This document shows positions 46,353 through 56,647 of a stretch of DNA of 61,196 nt, piece after piece. The DNA is from Desulfatirhabdium butyrativorans DSM 18734 (GTDB lineage: Bacteria > Desulfobacterota > Desulfobacteria > Desulfobacterales > Desulfatirhabdiaceae). The translations under genes were made by a program, and so were the position numbers. The notes under the pieces were generated by a model. That model saw nothing but the letters and a program-made list of their open reading frames with translations. It searched no databases and had not been told where the DNA came from. Positions within the stretch are counted from its first letter, which is position 1. Every line of letters begins with the position of its first letter. The stretch is from NCBI RefSeq assembly GCF_000429925.1, contig NZ_AUCU01000032.1, forward strand, positions 1-61,196, in the 5' to 3' direction.

Positions 46353-47153
46353 TTATCCAGGAACCGTCCCCTCTTTCAAATTGAACCGGACATACTGCCG
46401 GATGAACGCTTCTGTCACCCGCCTCAAGTCCTCATCCAGGATGGCCATCGCCTTTTCCCGAATCACCTCCGGCACGCCACCATAAAACGCTTCGGCGATG
46501 CCCCCGGTGATGCAGGCCAGGGTGTCGCTGTCTCCGCCCAGTGAGATGGCGTTTCGAATGGCATCCTCATAATCGGTCGATTCCAGAAAAGCGATGATGG
46601 CCTGCGGTACAGTCTCCTGGCAGGATTCATTGAAGCGGTAATCCGGCCGGATTTCATCCAGTGTCCGCGACAAATCATAGCAAAACGTGCTTTCGATGGT
46701 CTCCCGGATTTCCCGTTTGGATTTTCCGGTTCTGGCCAGAAAAATGGCGACTGCGGTTGCCTGTGCCCCCTTGATGCCTTCGGGGTGGTTGTGGGTGACG
46801 GCGGTGAAGGTTTCGGCCTTCAGCAGCACTTCCTCCAGATTGTCAAACGCAAACCCCACCGGGCTGATACGCATGGCCGCCCCGTTTCCCCAACTGTTGT
46901 AAGGCCGGCTGTCACGCGATTTCGCCCATCGATGGAACCGCCCGCCATAACCGGCACCCGGGTACCGGCGGTAGTAGGCTTTCATGATTTGGCCGTAATC
47001 CGTACCGGTCAAAATGGCATCCGCCAGGGCGATGGTCAGGACACTGTCATCCGTAAAGAAACACCTTGGGCTGAAGAGCGCAAATTCCTTGCTCTTGATC
47101 CGATGCCATTCGTATACCGATCCGATGATGTCTCCCGCAATAGCGCCTATCAT
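46353..47153 (-). CDS. ADP-ribosylglycohydrolase family protein
   Basis: This 266-aa DraG-type hydrolase removes ADP-ribose from proteins or related substrates using two Mg2+ ions. The N-terminal GAIAGDIIGSVYEWHRIKSK, CFFTDDSVLTIALADAIL (the metal-binding TDD) and C-terminal LGGDSDTLACITGGIAEAFY give the family's metal site. The ATG at 47153 starts exactly at the usual MIGAIAGD; the longer frame from 47195 is ignored. The target is unknown, and no ADP-ribosyltransferase gene is nearby. It is divergent from the membrane protein gene at 47424. Confidence 0.9.
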   Translation of the reverse strand: MIGAIAGDIIGSVYEWHRIKSKEFALFSPRCFFTDDSVLTIALADAILTGTDYGQIMKAYYRRYPGAGYGGRFHRWAKSRDSRPYNSWGNGAAMRISPVGFAFDNLEEVLLKAETFTAVTHNHPEGIKGAQATAVAIFLARTGKSKREIRETIESTFCYDLSRTLDEIRPDYRFNESCQETVPQAIIAFLESTDYEDAIRNAISLGGDSDTLACITGGIAEAFYGGVPEVIREKAMAILDEDLRRVTEAFIRQYVRFNLKEGTVPG

Positions 47154-47423
47154 GCCGAGCCTCCATTTTCGTGTGGAAAGATGGTCGTCATGCAACGATG
47201 CCGTTTCATCCCCTTTCGGGAATGTTCGAATTCTCTTTCAGCGTCATTCTTTCACCGGATCAGGCACCCGAAATGCCAAACACCAAGGTGGCGAACGGTT
47301 GTACCCCTGCAGATTTTTCGTTATCATCGCCCATCCGAATGGTTGCGAACATGGATCAGCAATACCGCTTTTTCCATCTCGGATCAATCTCCAATAACAA
47401 CGTCAAAGACAGAAGGCCCTTTC

Positions 47424-48089
47424 ATGTATCCCTTGCGAAAAACCTGGTCCTCCATCAAACAAGCGAACCTGTTCACAACGATGCTTCTTTGCGCGCTGCT
47501 GGCTGGCCTCGTACTGGTCTGCTCCATCTGGACGATCACCTGGATCACCGACCGGTTCGTGGCCCTGGAAAAAGGATGGCTGGATACACTGCTCAACTGG
47601 ATAGTCGCCCTGATCAGCGGGGTAGCCGGCTGGTTCGTGCTTCCCGCCCTGACCGTTCTCATCTCCAGCCTGTTTCAGGAATCGGTCATCCAACGGGTGG
47701 AACGCCTGGAATACCCGCAGAGCCATCGCAACGTCACATTCGGTTTCTGGCCCGAGCTTTGGCATGACATCAAATTCACGGCCGAGGCCATCGGATGGAA
47801 TATACTCGTATTGCCCTGCTATTTCCTGGGAATCGGCTTTCCGGTCTCCATTCTGCTGAATGCCTACCTGCTGGGACGAGAGTTTTTCGAGAGTGCCGCT
47901 GGATACCATCTGGGAAAAACCGAGGCCAGGATTCTCGGCAAACACCACTGGAAATCCATCTACATCGGCGGGTTGACAATCACCGTCCTTTCGCTGATTC
48001 CCCTGATCAATCTGTTTGTCCCGATCTTCGCCGTTGTATGGATGGTGCACCTCTATCATGCCATCCAGCCTCCGGACAAAACCCGATGA
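47424..48089 (+). CDS. EI24/CysZ-like membrane protein
   Basis: This 221-aa inner-membrane protein has about four hydrophobic spans (TTMLLCALLAGLVLVCSIWT; NWIVALISGVAGWFVLPALT; AIGWNILVLPCYFLGIGFPV; IGGLTITVLSLIPLINLFVP). The pattern and the FFESAAGYHLG segment fit the EI24 domain family, which includes the sulfate permease CysZ. Transport of sulfate or another small solute is possible but unproven. The ATG at 47424 begins at the amphipathic N terminus, and upstream frame extension (from 46785) is antisense to the hydrolase. Confidence 0.78.
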   Translation: MYPLRKTWSSIKQANLFTTMLLCALLAGLVLVCSIWTITWITDRFVALEKGWLDTLLNWIVALISGVAGWFVLPALTVLISSLFQESVIQRVERLEYPQSHRNVTFGFWPELWHDIKFTAEAIGWNILVLPCYFLGIGFPVSILLNAYLLGREFFESAAGYHLGKTEARILGKHHWKSIYIGGLTITVLSLIPLINLFVPIFAVVWMVHLYHAIQPPDKTR

Positions 48090-48365
48090 GAGCCATCGGG
48101 AGCCGACGGCTCTGTACACCCCTTCCGGACGCGGCGCTTCATCGGCAACAATACCTTTCTTCCCCATGCGAACCTGCATCCGGACCTCCCCGATTATCAG
48201 CCTGGTTCTCCTGCCGATTGACGCCATGATTTTTTCAGCATTCATATTGCCATCCGCTTCAATCCCTGTTAATGCAAAGGTGAACAACACAGGGATCGAA
48301 AACCACTTTTCCAGCCATCCACCGCAGGCCACCCAGCCGGATCCGATACACCAGGAGCATCGATT
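48090..48365. other. Intergenic region, no gene seen
   Basis: A short inverted repeat (agagcc/ggctct, 48090-48116) follows the EI24-like gene and may weakly attenuate transcription. Nothing else is clear. Confidence 0.4.
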
Positions 48366-49082
48366 TTGAGCGGATTGGAAGTCTTCATTTCATGGCTTAC
48401 CCTGACGGCGCTCGAGATCGTTCTCGGTGTCGATAACATCGTCTTTATCGCCGTCCTTTCGGGAAAGCTTCCCAAAGAACAGCAAGGCAAGGGAAGAACG
48501 CTCGGTCTTGCCATGGCCATGGTGACCCGCATCGCGCTCTTGCTGTCCATGAGCTGGATCATGAAATTGACAATGCCCCTGTTCTCGGTTTTTTCCCAGT
48601 CTTTTTCCGGAAAGGACCTGCTGCTCATCGCAGGCGGCCTGTTTCTGCTCGCCAAAAGCACGATGGAAATTCACGGGCAAACGGAGAACGAAACGCCTGC
48701 CGGGCACCATGAGGTTTCCTCGATCCGGACTGTTTCCCTGGTCGGCGTCATCGTTCAGATCGCCATGATCGACATTGTCTTTTCCCTCGATTCGGTCATC
48801 ACGGCGGTCGGTCTTTCCAACAAAATTCCCGTGATGGTTGCTGCCATCGTTGCGGCAATGGCCGTGATGATGATCTTGTCCGGAAGCATTTCCAGATTTA
48901 TCAACCAACATCCCACCATCAAGATTCTGGCCCTGAGTTTTCTCTTGCTGATCGGTGTCATGCTCATCGCGGACGGATTCAGCCTCCACATTCCGAAAGG
49001 CTATGTGTATTTCGCCATGGCCTTTTCAAGCCTCGTGGAAATGCTGAACATCCGCGTACGTTCCAAGGCCGGTTCGGGATAA
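48366..49082 (+). CDS. terC: TerC-family integral membrane protein
   Basis: This 238-aa polytopic protein begins TLTALEIVLGVDNIVFIAVL and has QIAMIDIVFSLDSVITAVGL. The two conserved aspartate-containing helices of the TerC family are thought to bind or move metal ions such as Mn2+. About seven transmembrane spans are visible. Start is a TTG at 48366 with caggag upstream, as no ATG fits. TerC proteins are linked to manganese export and tellurite resistance; the role here is probably metal handling. Confidence 0.88.
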   Translation: MSGLEVFISWLTLTALEIVLGVDNIVFIAVLSGKLPKEQQGKGRTLGLAMAMVTRIALLLSMSWIMKLTMPLFSVFSQSFSGKDLLLIAGGLFLLAKSTMEIHGQTENETPAGHHEVSSIRTVSLVGVIVQIAMIDIVFSLDSVITAVGLSNKIPVMVAAIVAAMAVMMILSGSISRFINQHPTIKILALSFLLLIGVMLIADGFSLHIPKGYVYFAMAFSSLVEMLNIRVRSKAGSG

Positions 49083-49208
49083 CCCAGCGCGTCTTCGGGT
49101 ATCGTGAAGCGCGCCGGCAAGCTTCATCAAAACAAGGACGATTCATCCGGATCGTACGGATGGTATCGGTTCACGATTCCATTTGTATTCTGAAAAGGAG
49201 GGATTGCC

Positions 49209-50357
49209 ATGGAACTGCGAAAATTCGTCGGACCGGAATTTGTGTATGGGGAGAATGCCCTCGACCTGGTCGCCAGGTATGCGGTGAATTTCGGTGCACA
49301 ACGACCGTTGATCGTGACCGATCCGGGCGTTGTGAAAGCCGGTTGGACCAAGCAGGTTTGCGATGCACTGGTGGCGGTCTCACTCCCACCGGTTGTTTTT
49401 GACGGCGTGTCTTCCAATCCCCGAGATTGTGAAATTTCGGCAGGCGTGGAACGGTATCGCAGCGAGGACTGCGATGTGATCATCGCCGTTGGCGGCGGAA
49501 GCCCGATGGATTGCGCAAAGGGCATCGGCATATCCCACAGCAACGACAAGCCGATCACCGCCTTCGAAGGCGTGGACCAGGTCGATATACCAGGCCCTCC
49601 GCTGATCTGTATCCCCACAACGGCCGGTACATCCGCAGACGTATCCCAGTTTGCCATCGTAAACGATACGGCCCGCAAGGTGAAAATCGCCATCATCAGC
49701 AAGACGGTGGTTCCGGATGTGGCATTGATCGATCCGATCACCACAACGACGATGGACAGCTATCTGAGCGCCTGCACCGGAATGGACGCCCTGGTGCATG
49801 CCATCGAGGCGTTCGTTTCCAGCGCCCATTCCCCGATCACCGACCTGCATGCACTCGAGGCCGTTCGGATCATTGTGGATGCCCTGCCCAGGGTCATCGA
49901 GTCTCCCGACGATATCGGGTTGCGCAGCCGCATGATGCTGGCCAGTCTCCATGCGGGTCTGGCTTTTTCCAATGCCAGCCTTGGAGCGGTGCATGCCATG
50001 GCGCACAGTTTGGGGGGATTGCTCGATATGCCGCACGGCGAATGCAACAGCCTGCTGCTTGCGCCCGTAATGGCTTTCAACTATTCGAAAGCCGCAGACC
50101 GGTATGATACCATCGGGGAGGCGATGGGTCTCGATCTGAAGGGGATTGGCAACGCTGAAAGGCAGCGAATGCTGATCGAGCGGATCGATGCGCTCAGGGA
50201 GGCGGTTGGCATCCGGGGCGGCCTGTCCCAACGCGGCGTCAACAGGCACGATATTGCGGAGCTTGCCCGAAAGGCGCTGCAGGATCCTTGCATGGCCACC
50301 AACCCGAGGATTCCGGATCTGCGCGACATCGAGGTGATTTATGAAGAATGCCTCTGA
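49209..50357 (+). CDS. ercA: ErcA-like iron-containing alcohol dehydrogenase
   Basis: This 382-aa Fe-dependent alcohol dehydrogenase has ELRKFVGPEFVYGENALDLV at the start, VIIAVGGGSPMDCAKGIGIS (nucleotide binding), PTTAGTSADVS, and metal ligands in DALVHAIEAF and AVHAMAHSLGGLLDMPHGEC. The start and GGGSPMDCAKGIG pattern fit the ErcA branch, which in Pseudomonas is a regulatory dehydrogenase acting with sensor kinases in ethanol oxidation. The gene overlaps the downstream hybrid kinase by 17 bp, which supports the regulatory reading. Strong ribosome binding site (aaggaggg) upstream. Confidence 0.85.
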   Translation: MELRKFVGPEFVYGENALDLVARYAVNFGAQRPLIVTDPGVVKAGWTKQVCDALVAVSLPPVVFDGVSSNPRDCEISAGVERYRSEDCDVIIAVGGGSPMDCAKGIGISHSNDKPITAFEGVDQVDIPGPPLICIPTTAGTSADVSQFAIVNDTARKVKIAIISKTVVPDVALIDPITTTTMDSYLSACTGMDALVHAIEAFVSSAHSPITDLHALEAVRIIVDALPRVIESPDDIGLRSRMMLASLHAGLAFSNASLGAVHAMAHSLGGLLDMPHGECNSLLLAPVMAFNYSKAADRYDTIGEAMGLDLKGIGNAERQRMLIERIDALREAVGIRGGLSQRGVNRHDIAELARKALQDPCMATNPRIPDLRDIEVIYEECL

Positions 50358-52392
50358 GAATGAACCCAAATGGGACGTGCTGCGAGAGCAAATTATCGGA
50401 TTGGGCGAGCGCTCCATCCGGAAAAGCTATTATCCCGAATTGCGTCATCGTCTCGAAGAGCTGGAGCATTTTCGCCAACTACTGGATCTGGCCAATGACA
50501 TCATCCTGAGTTTCGAGCTCCCCAGCACCCGAATCATCCATTTCAACCGAAGCGTTTCGGCCGTTCTCGGATATTCTCCGGAGCAGGTGGCCAGCCTGAC
50601 ACTGAAGGATCTATGCCCCGATCTTGCCATGCGGATCATCGCCCAATGGGCCGGCGACACAAACCCGGGTGCGGCGGTGGCGGCTGATGCCATGGCAAGC
50701 GACCTGTTTACCCAAAGCGGGACAGCGGTTCCCATCGAAGCGACGTTTGGCATGCGCAGCATGCATGGACGAATGCTCGGCATCGTTGTCGCAAGACAAA
50801 TCGGCGAACGGCTGCAGGCTGAACGACAATTGAAAGAATCGGAAGCCCGTTATCGGCGTGTCATCGAAAATGCCGATGAAGCCATTTTCGTTCTGCAGCG
50901 TGACATGATTCGCTTTGCCAACCGCCAGACAGCATCCATCCTGCCGGTATCCGAACAAGAACTGTATGCGACCCCGTTCTGGCAGATGCTTCATCCGTCG
51001 GATCAGGCATATGCCAGGCATTTGTCCAATCCCGATCAGATTCCAGTTGAACGAGCAACACCCAAAACCCTTCGATGGCTTGGGCCGAACGGTGACATTC
51101 ACTGGATCGAACTGCACCAAGTCGCGGTCACCTGGGAAGGGAAACCGGCAACCCTCAATTTCGCGAGGGACATCACCCAGAGCAAACAACTCGAAGAGCA
51201 ACTTCGCCAATCCCGGAAAATGGAGGCCATAGGCACCCTGGCCGGCGGAATCGCTCATGATTTCAACAATATTTTAAGTATCATCATTGGGAATCTGGAG
51301 CTTGCGCTCGACTCGGCTCAAACCCCGGATGCCATCCGCAAACAATTGCTCGAAATGCATCGGGCAGGTCTCAAGGCGCGGGATGTGCTTCGGCAATTGC
51401 TCAGTTTCTCGCGCAAATCGGAAATCACGCATCAGCCCATCGAACCGGCGGCAACGGCTGCGGAGGCCATCCGGCTCCTTCGATCGAGTATCCCCTCTTC
51501 CATCGATATCCAATTTCAGAAGGAAGGAACAATCGGCGCCATTTCGGCCGACCCGACCCAGTTCCAGCAGATCATTCTCAATCTTGGAACCAACGCCTTT
51601 CATGCGATGGAAAACGAATCCTCCGGCCGCATCAGCCTGACCTTGCGCAATGCGGAATTGAAGGACGGGCTCAGATCGCCATTCGCCAACCTGCCGCCTG
51701 GACACTACCTGCAAATGGTGTTTTCGGATACTGGCCGGGGAATCGAGGCCGGGAACCTGCACCGGATTTTCGATCCATACTTCACCACCAAGGCGCCAGG
51801 CCGCGGCACTGGCATGGGTCTTGCTGTTGTTCATGGCATCGTCCAGAACCACGGCGGCGCAATCACCGTGGCCAGTGAACCGGGACAAGGAACGACATTT
51901 TATCTGTATTTTCCGACAACCACCCAAACCGCGACCTCACACAAGGAAAAGGATATCAAGCCTGTTCAAGGCTCAGGATGCATCCTGTTCGTTGACGATG
52001 AACCCTCCCTTGCGGAGTTGGGCCAGGCCATGCTGACAACACTCGGCTACCAGGTGGTTGCGACAACGCAGCCAAGAGAGGCGCTTGCACTTTTTGCCCA
52101 GGATCCGACAAAATTCGATCTGGTCATCACCGATCTCACCATGCCTCAAATCTCCGGGGATCGCCTGGCCAAAGAATTGTGCGCACTTCGGCCGGATATT
52201 CCCGTAATTCTGTGCACCGGGTATTCCGATTGGATGCCTTCGAATGCCGACGGATCAGCGGGAATCCGGATATGCCTGCAAAAACCCGTCCGGATGGCAG
52301 AGCTGGCCAAGGCAGTTAGTGCCACAATCGGCAGTAGGCAGGCAGTGGGCAGTGGGCAGTCGGCAGTGGGCAGTACATCCTTACCCTGGTGA
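50341..52392 (+). CDS. PAS-PAS hybrid histidine kinase with receiver (ErcS'-like)
   Basis: This soluble 683-aa sensor kinase has two PAS domains (about residues 45-150 and 165-290) and a HisKA helix with [20 protein letters not shown] (phospho-acceptor His306). The ATPase domain shows [14 protein letters not shown] (N box) and [20 protein letters not shown], and the C-terminal receiver carries VITDLTMPQ (phospho-acceptor Asp598). No membrane span is visible, so it senses an internal signal. Coupling to ercA by a 17-bp overlap suggests that the two act in one alcohol-responsive pathway. The last 20 or so codons are made by a GGGCAGT-type repeat, giving a Gly/Ser-rich tail of no known role. Confidence 0.9.
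   Translation: MKNASENEPKWDVLREQIIGLGERSIRKSYYPELRHRLEELEHFRQLLDLANDIILSFELPSTRIIHFNRSVSAVLGYSPEQVASLTLKDLCPDLAMRIIAQWAGDTNPGAAVAADAMASDLFTQSGTAVPIEATFGMRSMHGRMLGIVVARQIGERLQAERQLKESEARYRRVIENADEAIFVLQRDMIRFANRQTASILPVSEQELYATPFWQMLHPSDQAYARHLSNPDQIPVERATPKTLRWLGPNGDIHWIELHQVAVTWEGKPATLNFARDITQSKQLEEQLRQSRKMEAIGTLAGGIAHDFNNILSIIIGNLELALDSAQTPDAIRKQLLEMHRAGLKARDVLRQLLSFSRKSEITHQPIEPAATAAEAIRLLRSSIPSSIDIQFQKEGTIGAISADPTQFQQIILNLGTNAFHAMENESSGRISLTLRNAELKDGLRSPFANLPPGHYLQMVFSDTGRGIEAGNLHRIFDPYFTTKAPGRGTGMGLAVVHGIVQNHGGAITVASEPGQGTTFYLYFPTTTQTATSHKEKDIKPVQGSGCILFVDDEPSLAELGQAMLTTLGYQVVATTQPREALALFAQDPTKFDLVITDLTMPQISGDRLAKELCALRPDIPVILCTGYSDWMPSNADGSAGIRICLQKPVRMAELAKAVSATIGSRQAVGSGQSAVGSTSLPW
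52331..52374. repeat. GGGCAGT-type tandem repeat at the kinase 3' end
   Basis: About six units of ggcagt or gggcagt stand in tandem. The unit recurs at 56800-56809 and, reversed, inside the tandem block at 60720-60870. Here it is translated as the C-terminal tail of the kinase. Confidence 0.8.
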
Positions 52393-52693
52393 AGGCCGTG
52401 GTCCAGAACCTGTCAATATCCCGCAATCGCAGAACGCGATTCAGGCTTTGGCCGCAATCCCCATGGAGCAGCGGCCTGCACTATTCGGCGCCTCATGAAC
52501 TTCCGGCGCTTGCACACATTGGCGATAGTTATCGTATCGGTCACTTGCTGGAAAAACCCGCGAGAGAAAGACTGCAGGGCCAGCGACCTGGGCAGGCTCG
52601 GGGAAAGGAACCTCGTGGCTGGAAGCCGCTCCTGCACAACAGGATGGCTGAAACGATGATCATGGCCCACACATTCAAGAAGAGGTGAAATGC
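52393..52693. other. Intergenic region between the two kinase genes
   Basis: No gene or clear promoter is visible in these 301 bp. A ribosome binding site (agaggtg) lies at the end for the next gene. A terminator is not evident, so the kinase genes could share a transcript. Confidence 0.4.
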
Positions 52694-55123
52694 ATGGAAT
52701 GGCTGACGGATCAGCAGAAAAATAGCGACGAAAGCACGATCGTCGGGGCTCAAGAGGTGGCAGCCATCCTGAACGCGGTTCCCCAAGCCTTTTTCCTGAT
52801 GAAACCCGATGGTACGATCATCATCGCCAATGATGCGATGGCCAGTCGGCTTCATTTGCCGCTCGAGGCGATTCAGGGAATGGAGGCCTTCGAGCTGGAT
52901 CCGCCGGATATGGCCCGAAACAGGCGGGAAATGGTTCGACTGGTCATGGCAACCGGCCGAGCTGTCACCTTCACGGACGAACGGGACGGCCAGGTCTTCG
53001 AAAACCGCGTCTGCCCGCTGCTGAACCGCGCAGGCGAGGTATCACGGATAGCCTTTCTTTCTTGGGACATCACGCGACAAACTCAACGGGAAAAAGCGCT
53101 CCAGCAAAGCCAGATGCTCTTGAATGAAACCCAGAAACTCACCCATGCCGGCGGGTGGGAATGGGATATGGCAGCCCGAACCATGACCTGGACCGATGAA
53201 ACCTACCGCATCCACGGATATTCGCCCGACCAATACCCCCAGGGCTCAGCCGACCTGATCCAGCATAGCCTCAAGTGCTACGATCCGGAGGACCGACCGG
53301 TGATCGAGGAGGCGTTTCTTCGCTGTGCAGCAGAAGGTCGCCCGTACGATCTGACGGTTCCGTTCACGCAGGCGGATGGCAAGCGCCTGTGGATCCGCAC
53401 CATCGGCATTCCGGTCCGGGACCATGGGAAAATCATCAAAGTTATCGGCAATATTGTCGATATCACCGATCAGAAACAGATGGCCAATGTCCTGCAGGCG
53501 CGGCTGCGCCTGAGTGAAGCCGCCGCAACGATTCCCCTCGAGAAACTGCTCCAAAAATTCCTGGATGAGGCAGAAGTCCTGACGGATAGTTGCACTGGTT
53601 TTTTTCATTTTTTTGATCAGGACAACCAAACAATATCCCTGCAAACCTGGTCGAGCAACACCCTGCAGCTCTGTCAGGCGGATGGAAAAGGACTTCACTA
53701 TCCGTTGGATAAATCCGGCGTTTGGGCCGATTGCATCCGGGAACGTCGGCCAATTGTCCATAACGACTACTCAACGCTTCCGAACCGAAAAGGCCTGCCT
53801 CAGGGCCATGCACCGGTGATCCGCGAACTGGTGGTGCCGATTTTCCGGGAAGGGAGGATTATGGCGGTGTTCGGCGTGGGCAACAAAAGAACAGCTTACG
53901 ACGAGCGGGATGTCGAAGTCATCTCGAAGCTGGGTGACATGGCCTGGGATATCGTGTTGCGCAAGCAGGAGGAAGCGGCGCTGCAGGAAAGCGAAGCCCG
54001 GTTCAGAAAGATTTATGAACACATGGGCATCGGCGTGGCCCGGATTTCCCTGGATTTTCGGATCGAATGCGCAAATGACGCCTATTGCCGGATGCTCGGT
54101 TACCGGGAAGAGGAGCTGATCGGCAAGCACCTGCGCGACATCACCCATCCGGAAGTCATCGCGGAGAATCTTGCCAAACAGCGGCAGCTTGGCGATGGCA
54201 TCATTGACCATTATCGTATGGAGAAACGGTTCATCCACAAAGACGGCCACACGGTGTATGGACTTCTCAACGCCAATTTGATTCGCGATGCGGAAGGCCA
54301 CCCGAGCTATTTTCTGGGAAGCGTCGCCGATATAACGGAGCGCAAGCAGGCAGAAGCCGAAAAGCTGACCCTGGAAATCAAGAACCGGCAACTGCAAAAG
54401 GCCGAAAGCCTGGGACGCATGGCCGGCGCCATTGCCCACCATTTCAACAACCAGCTCTATGTGGTGACGGGAAACCTGGAAATGGCCATTGATGACTCTC
54501 GCAAGGGGATCGCCTCGACCGATTTCCTGGAAGCCGCCCTGCAGGCCGCCCACAGGGCGGCCGATGTGTGCCGGATGATGCTGACCTATCTCGGCCAGAA
54601 ACTCGAACAACATCGACCCATCGACTTGAGCGATACCTGCCGTCAACGTGTCTCTCTGCTGCAGGCCGCTATTCCGCAGAACATTCTTTTCGAAACCGAT
54701 TTTCCGTCCTCAGGCCCCATCATCCGCGCGGATAGCCGCCAGGTTCAACAGGTTCTGCTGAATCTGGTGTCCAACGCCCGGGAATCCATTTCGGAAGATC
54801 AGGGGAAGATTCGCCTCGCTATCCAAATCGTTTCTGCCGAGGACATTCAGGCATCGAAGCGTTTCCCGATCGACTGGCAACCGACGCAACCCGATTATGC
54901 CTGCCTGGAAGTATCGGATACCGGCTGCGGGATTGCCGAAAAAGACATCGAGAAACTCTTCGACCCGTTTTTCACCACGAAATTCATCGGTCGGGGTCTC
55001 GGACTGCCGGTCGTGGGGGGCATCCTGAAGGCCCATGGCGGCGCGATCACCGTGACCAGTGAGCCCGGCAGAGGAACGACGATGCGGGCGTATTTTCCAT
55101 TGATGGTTTCGAACAGCCAGTGA
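52694..55123 (+). CDS. PAS/GAF sensor histidine kinase
   Basis: This 809-aa cytoplasmic sensor kinase has, in order, a PAS domain (about 25-135), a second PAS with PAC (150-265), a GAF domain (275-435, ending GVGNKRTAYDERDVEVISKL), a third PAS with PAC (445-565) and a kinase core. The core has GAIAHHFNNQLYVVTGNLEM (His582), VLLNLVSNARESIS, DTGCGIAEKDIEKLFDPFFT and GRGLGLPVVGGILKAHGG. There is no receiver, so it should signal to a separate response regulator or to the hybrid kinase upstream. ATG at 52694 is chosen; a GTG at 52685 is also in frame. Confidence 0.9.
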   Translation: MEWLTDQQKNSDESTIVGAQEVAAILNAVPQAFFLMKPDGTIIIANDAMASRLHLPLEAIQGMEAFELDPPDMARNRREMVRLVMATGRAVTFTDERDGQVFENRVCPLLNRAGEVSRIAFLSWDITRQTQREKALQQSQMLLNETQKLTHAGGWEWDMAARTMTWTDETYRIHGYSPDQYPQGSADLIQHSLKCYDPEDRPVIEEAFLRCAAEGRPYDLTVPFTQADGKRLWIRTIGIPVRDHGKIIKVIGNIVDITDQKQMANVLQARLRLSEAAATIPLEKLLQKFLDEAEVLTDSCTGFFHFFDQDNQTISLQTWSSNTLQLCQADGKGLHYPLDKSGVWADCIRERRPIVHNDYSTLPNRKGLPQGHAPVIRELVVPIFREGRIMAVFGVGNKRTAYDERDVEVISKLGDMAWDIVLRKQEEAALQESEARFRKIYEHMGIGVARISLDFRIECANDAYCRMLGYREEELIGKHLRDITHPEVIAENLAKQRQLGDGIIDHYRMEKRFIHKDGHTVYGLLNANLIRDAEGHPSYFLGSVADITERKQAEAEKLTLEIKNRQLQKAESLGRMAGAIAHHFNNQLYVVTGNLEMAIDDSRKGIASTDFLEAALQAAHRAADVCRMMLTYLGQKLEQHRPIDLSDTCRQRVSLLQAAIPQNILFETDFPSSGPIIRADSRQVQQVLLNLVSNARESISEDQGKIRLAIQIVSAEDIQASKRFPIDWQPTQPDYACLEVSDTGCGIAEKDIEKLFDPFFTTKFIGRGLGLPVVGGILKAHGGAITVTSEPGRGTTMRAYFPLMVSNSQ

Positions 55124-55135
55124 CCAAGATTTGAA

Positions 55136-56647
55136 ATGCCTTTCATCGTTTTCGATAACGTGAGCACGGTCATTCGAGGTCAAACCGTCCTCAAAGAGAT
55201 TTCCTGGCAAATCGAGCCCCATCAAAATTGGGTGATCGTCGGCCCCAACGGGGCAGGAAAAAGCTCCCTTCTGAAGATCATCCTCGGCAGGCTGTACTAT
55301 CGGGGCCATTTCCGCATGGCGGAAGGCTTGCGAAAACGCACACGTCTGGTCTCCTTTGACCGCCATACGCATTTGATCCGCGGGGAAACCGAACGGGATC
55401 AATCCCGTTATTTCAGCGGCAGACTGGATGAGGGCATCCTCACCCCGGCAGCGCTGATTCACTCATCGGCCGGGACAAAGGGCCATCCGGACAGCGTGCG
55501 GGATATCGTCGCGCTTCTCGATATCGGAAACATCCTCGACAGGGAGATCCGGCAACTTTCCACCGGCGAAATGCGGAAAGTGTTGATCGCCGAAGCCTTG
55601 ATGACGGAACCTGAGCTGCTCATTCTGGATGAGCCTTTCGATGGCATCGACCGAGAATCAGCCCGCTTGCTGATCCGGTTTACCGATCACCTGATCGAAT
55701 CCGGCATCCAGGTAATCCTGGTAACCCATCGGTTTGAAGAGATTCCGTCACGCCTGACGCATGCGCTGTGTCTGCAAAACGGCCGGATCTTCCGGCAAGG
55801 CCCCATCGAAATTCTTCGCAACAAACGCCTCATCACCAAACTCTACCCTGTCCACTCAAAGGCTGTCTCTTTTACGGAAAACACCAGCATACCGGGCAGC
55901 ACCGGGATCGGCGATTCCTTCTCCGCCTTGATCCGAATGAAAAACGTGTGTGTCGCCCACGGTCGGACGAAAATTCTGGATCACATCGACTGGGAAGTTC
56001 ACCCGGGAGAAAACTGGCTGATCTGCGGACCCAACGGCGCCGGGAAATCGACGTTGATCCGGCTGATCACGGCCGATGAGCCCCAGGCTTATGCAAATGA
56101 AATCGAACTGTTCGGGAAAAAACGGGGAACAGGGGAGAGCATCTGGGAGATCAAGCAGAAAATCGGTCTGATTTCATCGGAATTTCAGATCCGGTACCGG
56201 GGAGCCGCCACACCGATGAGCGCGTTCCAGGTGGTTCTATCCGGCTTTTTCGATTCGGTCGGTCTCTACCGAAACGCCTCGTCCGCGCAGCGGCAAATCG
56301 CCGGGCAGTGGCTGCAGCGAATCGGAATGGCCCAATACGGCGAGCGCATCTTTGCGCACCTGTCCTATGGCGAACAGCGCATGATCCTGATCGCCCGGGC
56401 CATGGTCAAATCGCCTGTCCTGCTGATCCTGGATGAACCTTTCGAAGGGCTTGACTACGCCAACCGGCGAATGCTCTTGAACCTGATCGATGACATCGGC
56501 ATCAACACGCCAACCGGCATCATCTATGTAACCCACCGGAAGGACCGGCTCGATTGCATCACCCACCGCTTCGATTTTGTGCCAGACAAAACCGGCGGAT
56601 ACCGGATCGTGCAGCGGCGGAATCGGGGGGAAAGGGATAAGTTTTAA
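55136..56647 (+). CDS. Double ABC ATPase, ModF/PhrA-like
   Basis: This 503-aa protein carries two ABC ATPase domains in one chain. The first has VGPNGAGKSSLLKIILG, LSTGEMRKVLIAEALM and LLILDEPFDGID; the second has CGPNGAGKSTLIRLITA, LSYGEQRMILIARAMV and LLILDEPFEGLD. Segment order and the WLICGPNGAGKST region fit the ModF group, ATPases of uncertain role often near molybdate genes, rather than ABC-F translation factors, whose linker is missing. No permease is encoded nearby. The start is 13 bp after the kinase stop, so it may be co-transcribed. Confidence 0.82.
   Translation: MPFIVFDNVSTVIRGQTVLKEISWQIEPHQNWVIVGPNGAGKSSLLKIILGRLYYRGHFRMAEGLRKRTRLVSFDRHTHLIRGETERDQSRYFSGRLDEGILTPAALIHSSAGTKGHPDSVRDIVALLDIGNILDREIRQLSTGEMRKVLIAEALMTEPELLILDEPFDGIDRESARLLIRFTDHLIESGIQVILVTHRFEEIPSRLTHALCLQNGRIFRQGPIEILRNKRLITKLYPVHSKAVSFTENTSIPGSTGIGDSFSALIRMKNVCVAHGRTKILDHIDWEVHPGENWLICGPNGAGKSTLIRLITADEPQAYANEIELFGKKRGTGESIWEIKQKIGLISSEFQIRYRGAATPMSAFQVVLSGFFDSVGLYRNASSAQRQIAGQWLQRIGMAQYGERIFAHLSYGEQRMILIARAMVKSPVLLILDEPFEGLDYANRRMLLNLIDDIGINTPTGIIYVTHRKDRLDCITHRFDFVPDKTGGYRIVQRRNRGERDKF

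Noticed and set aside
46785-47423. N-terminal extension of the EI24-like protein
   Set aside because: The extra 213 codons are antisense to the ADP-ribosylglycohydrolase and have no protein-like character.
47403-48332. 309-codon minus-strand frame
   Set aside because: Antisense to the EI24/CysZ-like membrane protein; its composition has no domain pattern.
49380-50417. 345-codon minus-strand frame
   Set aside because: Antisense to the ErcA-like dehydrogenase.
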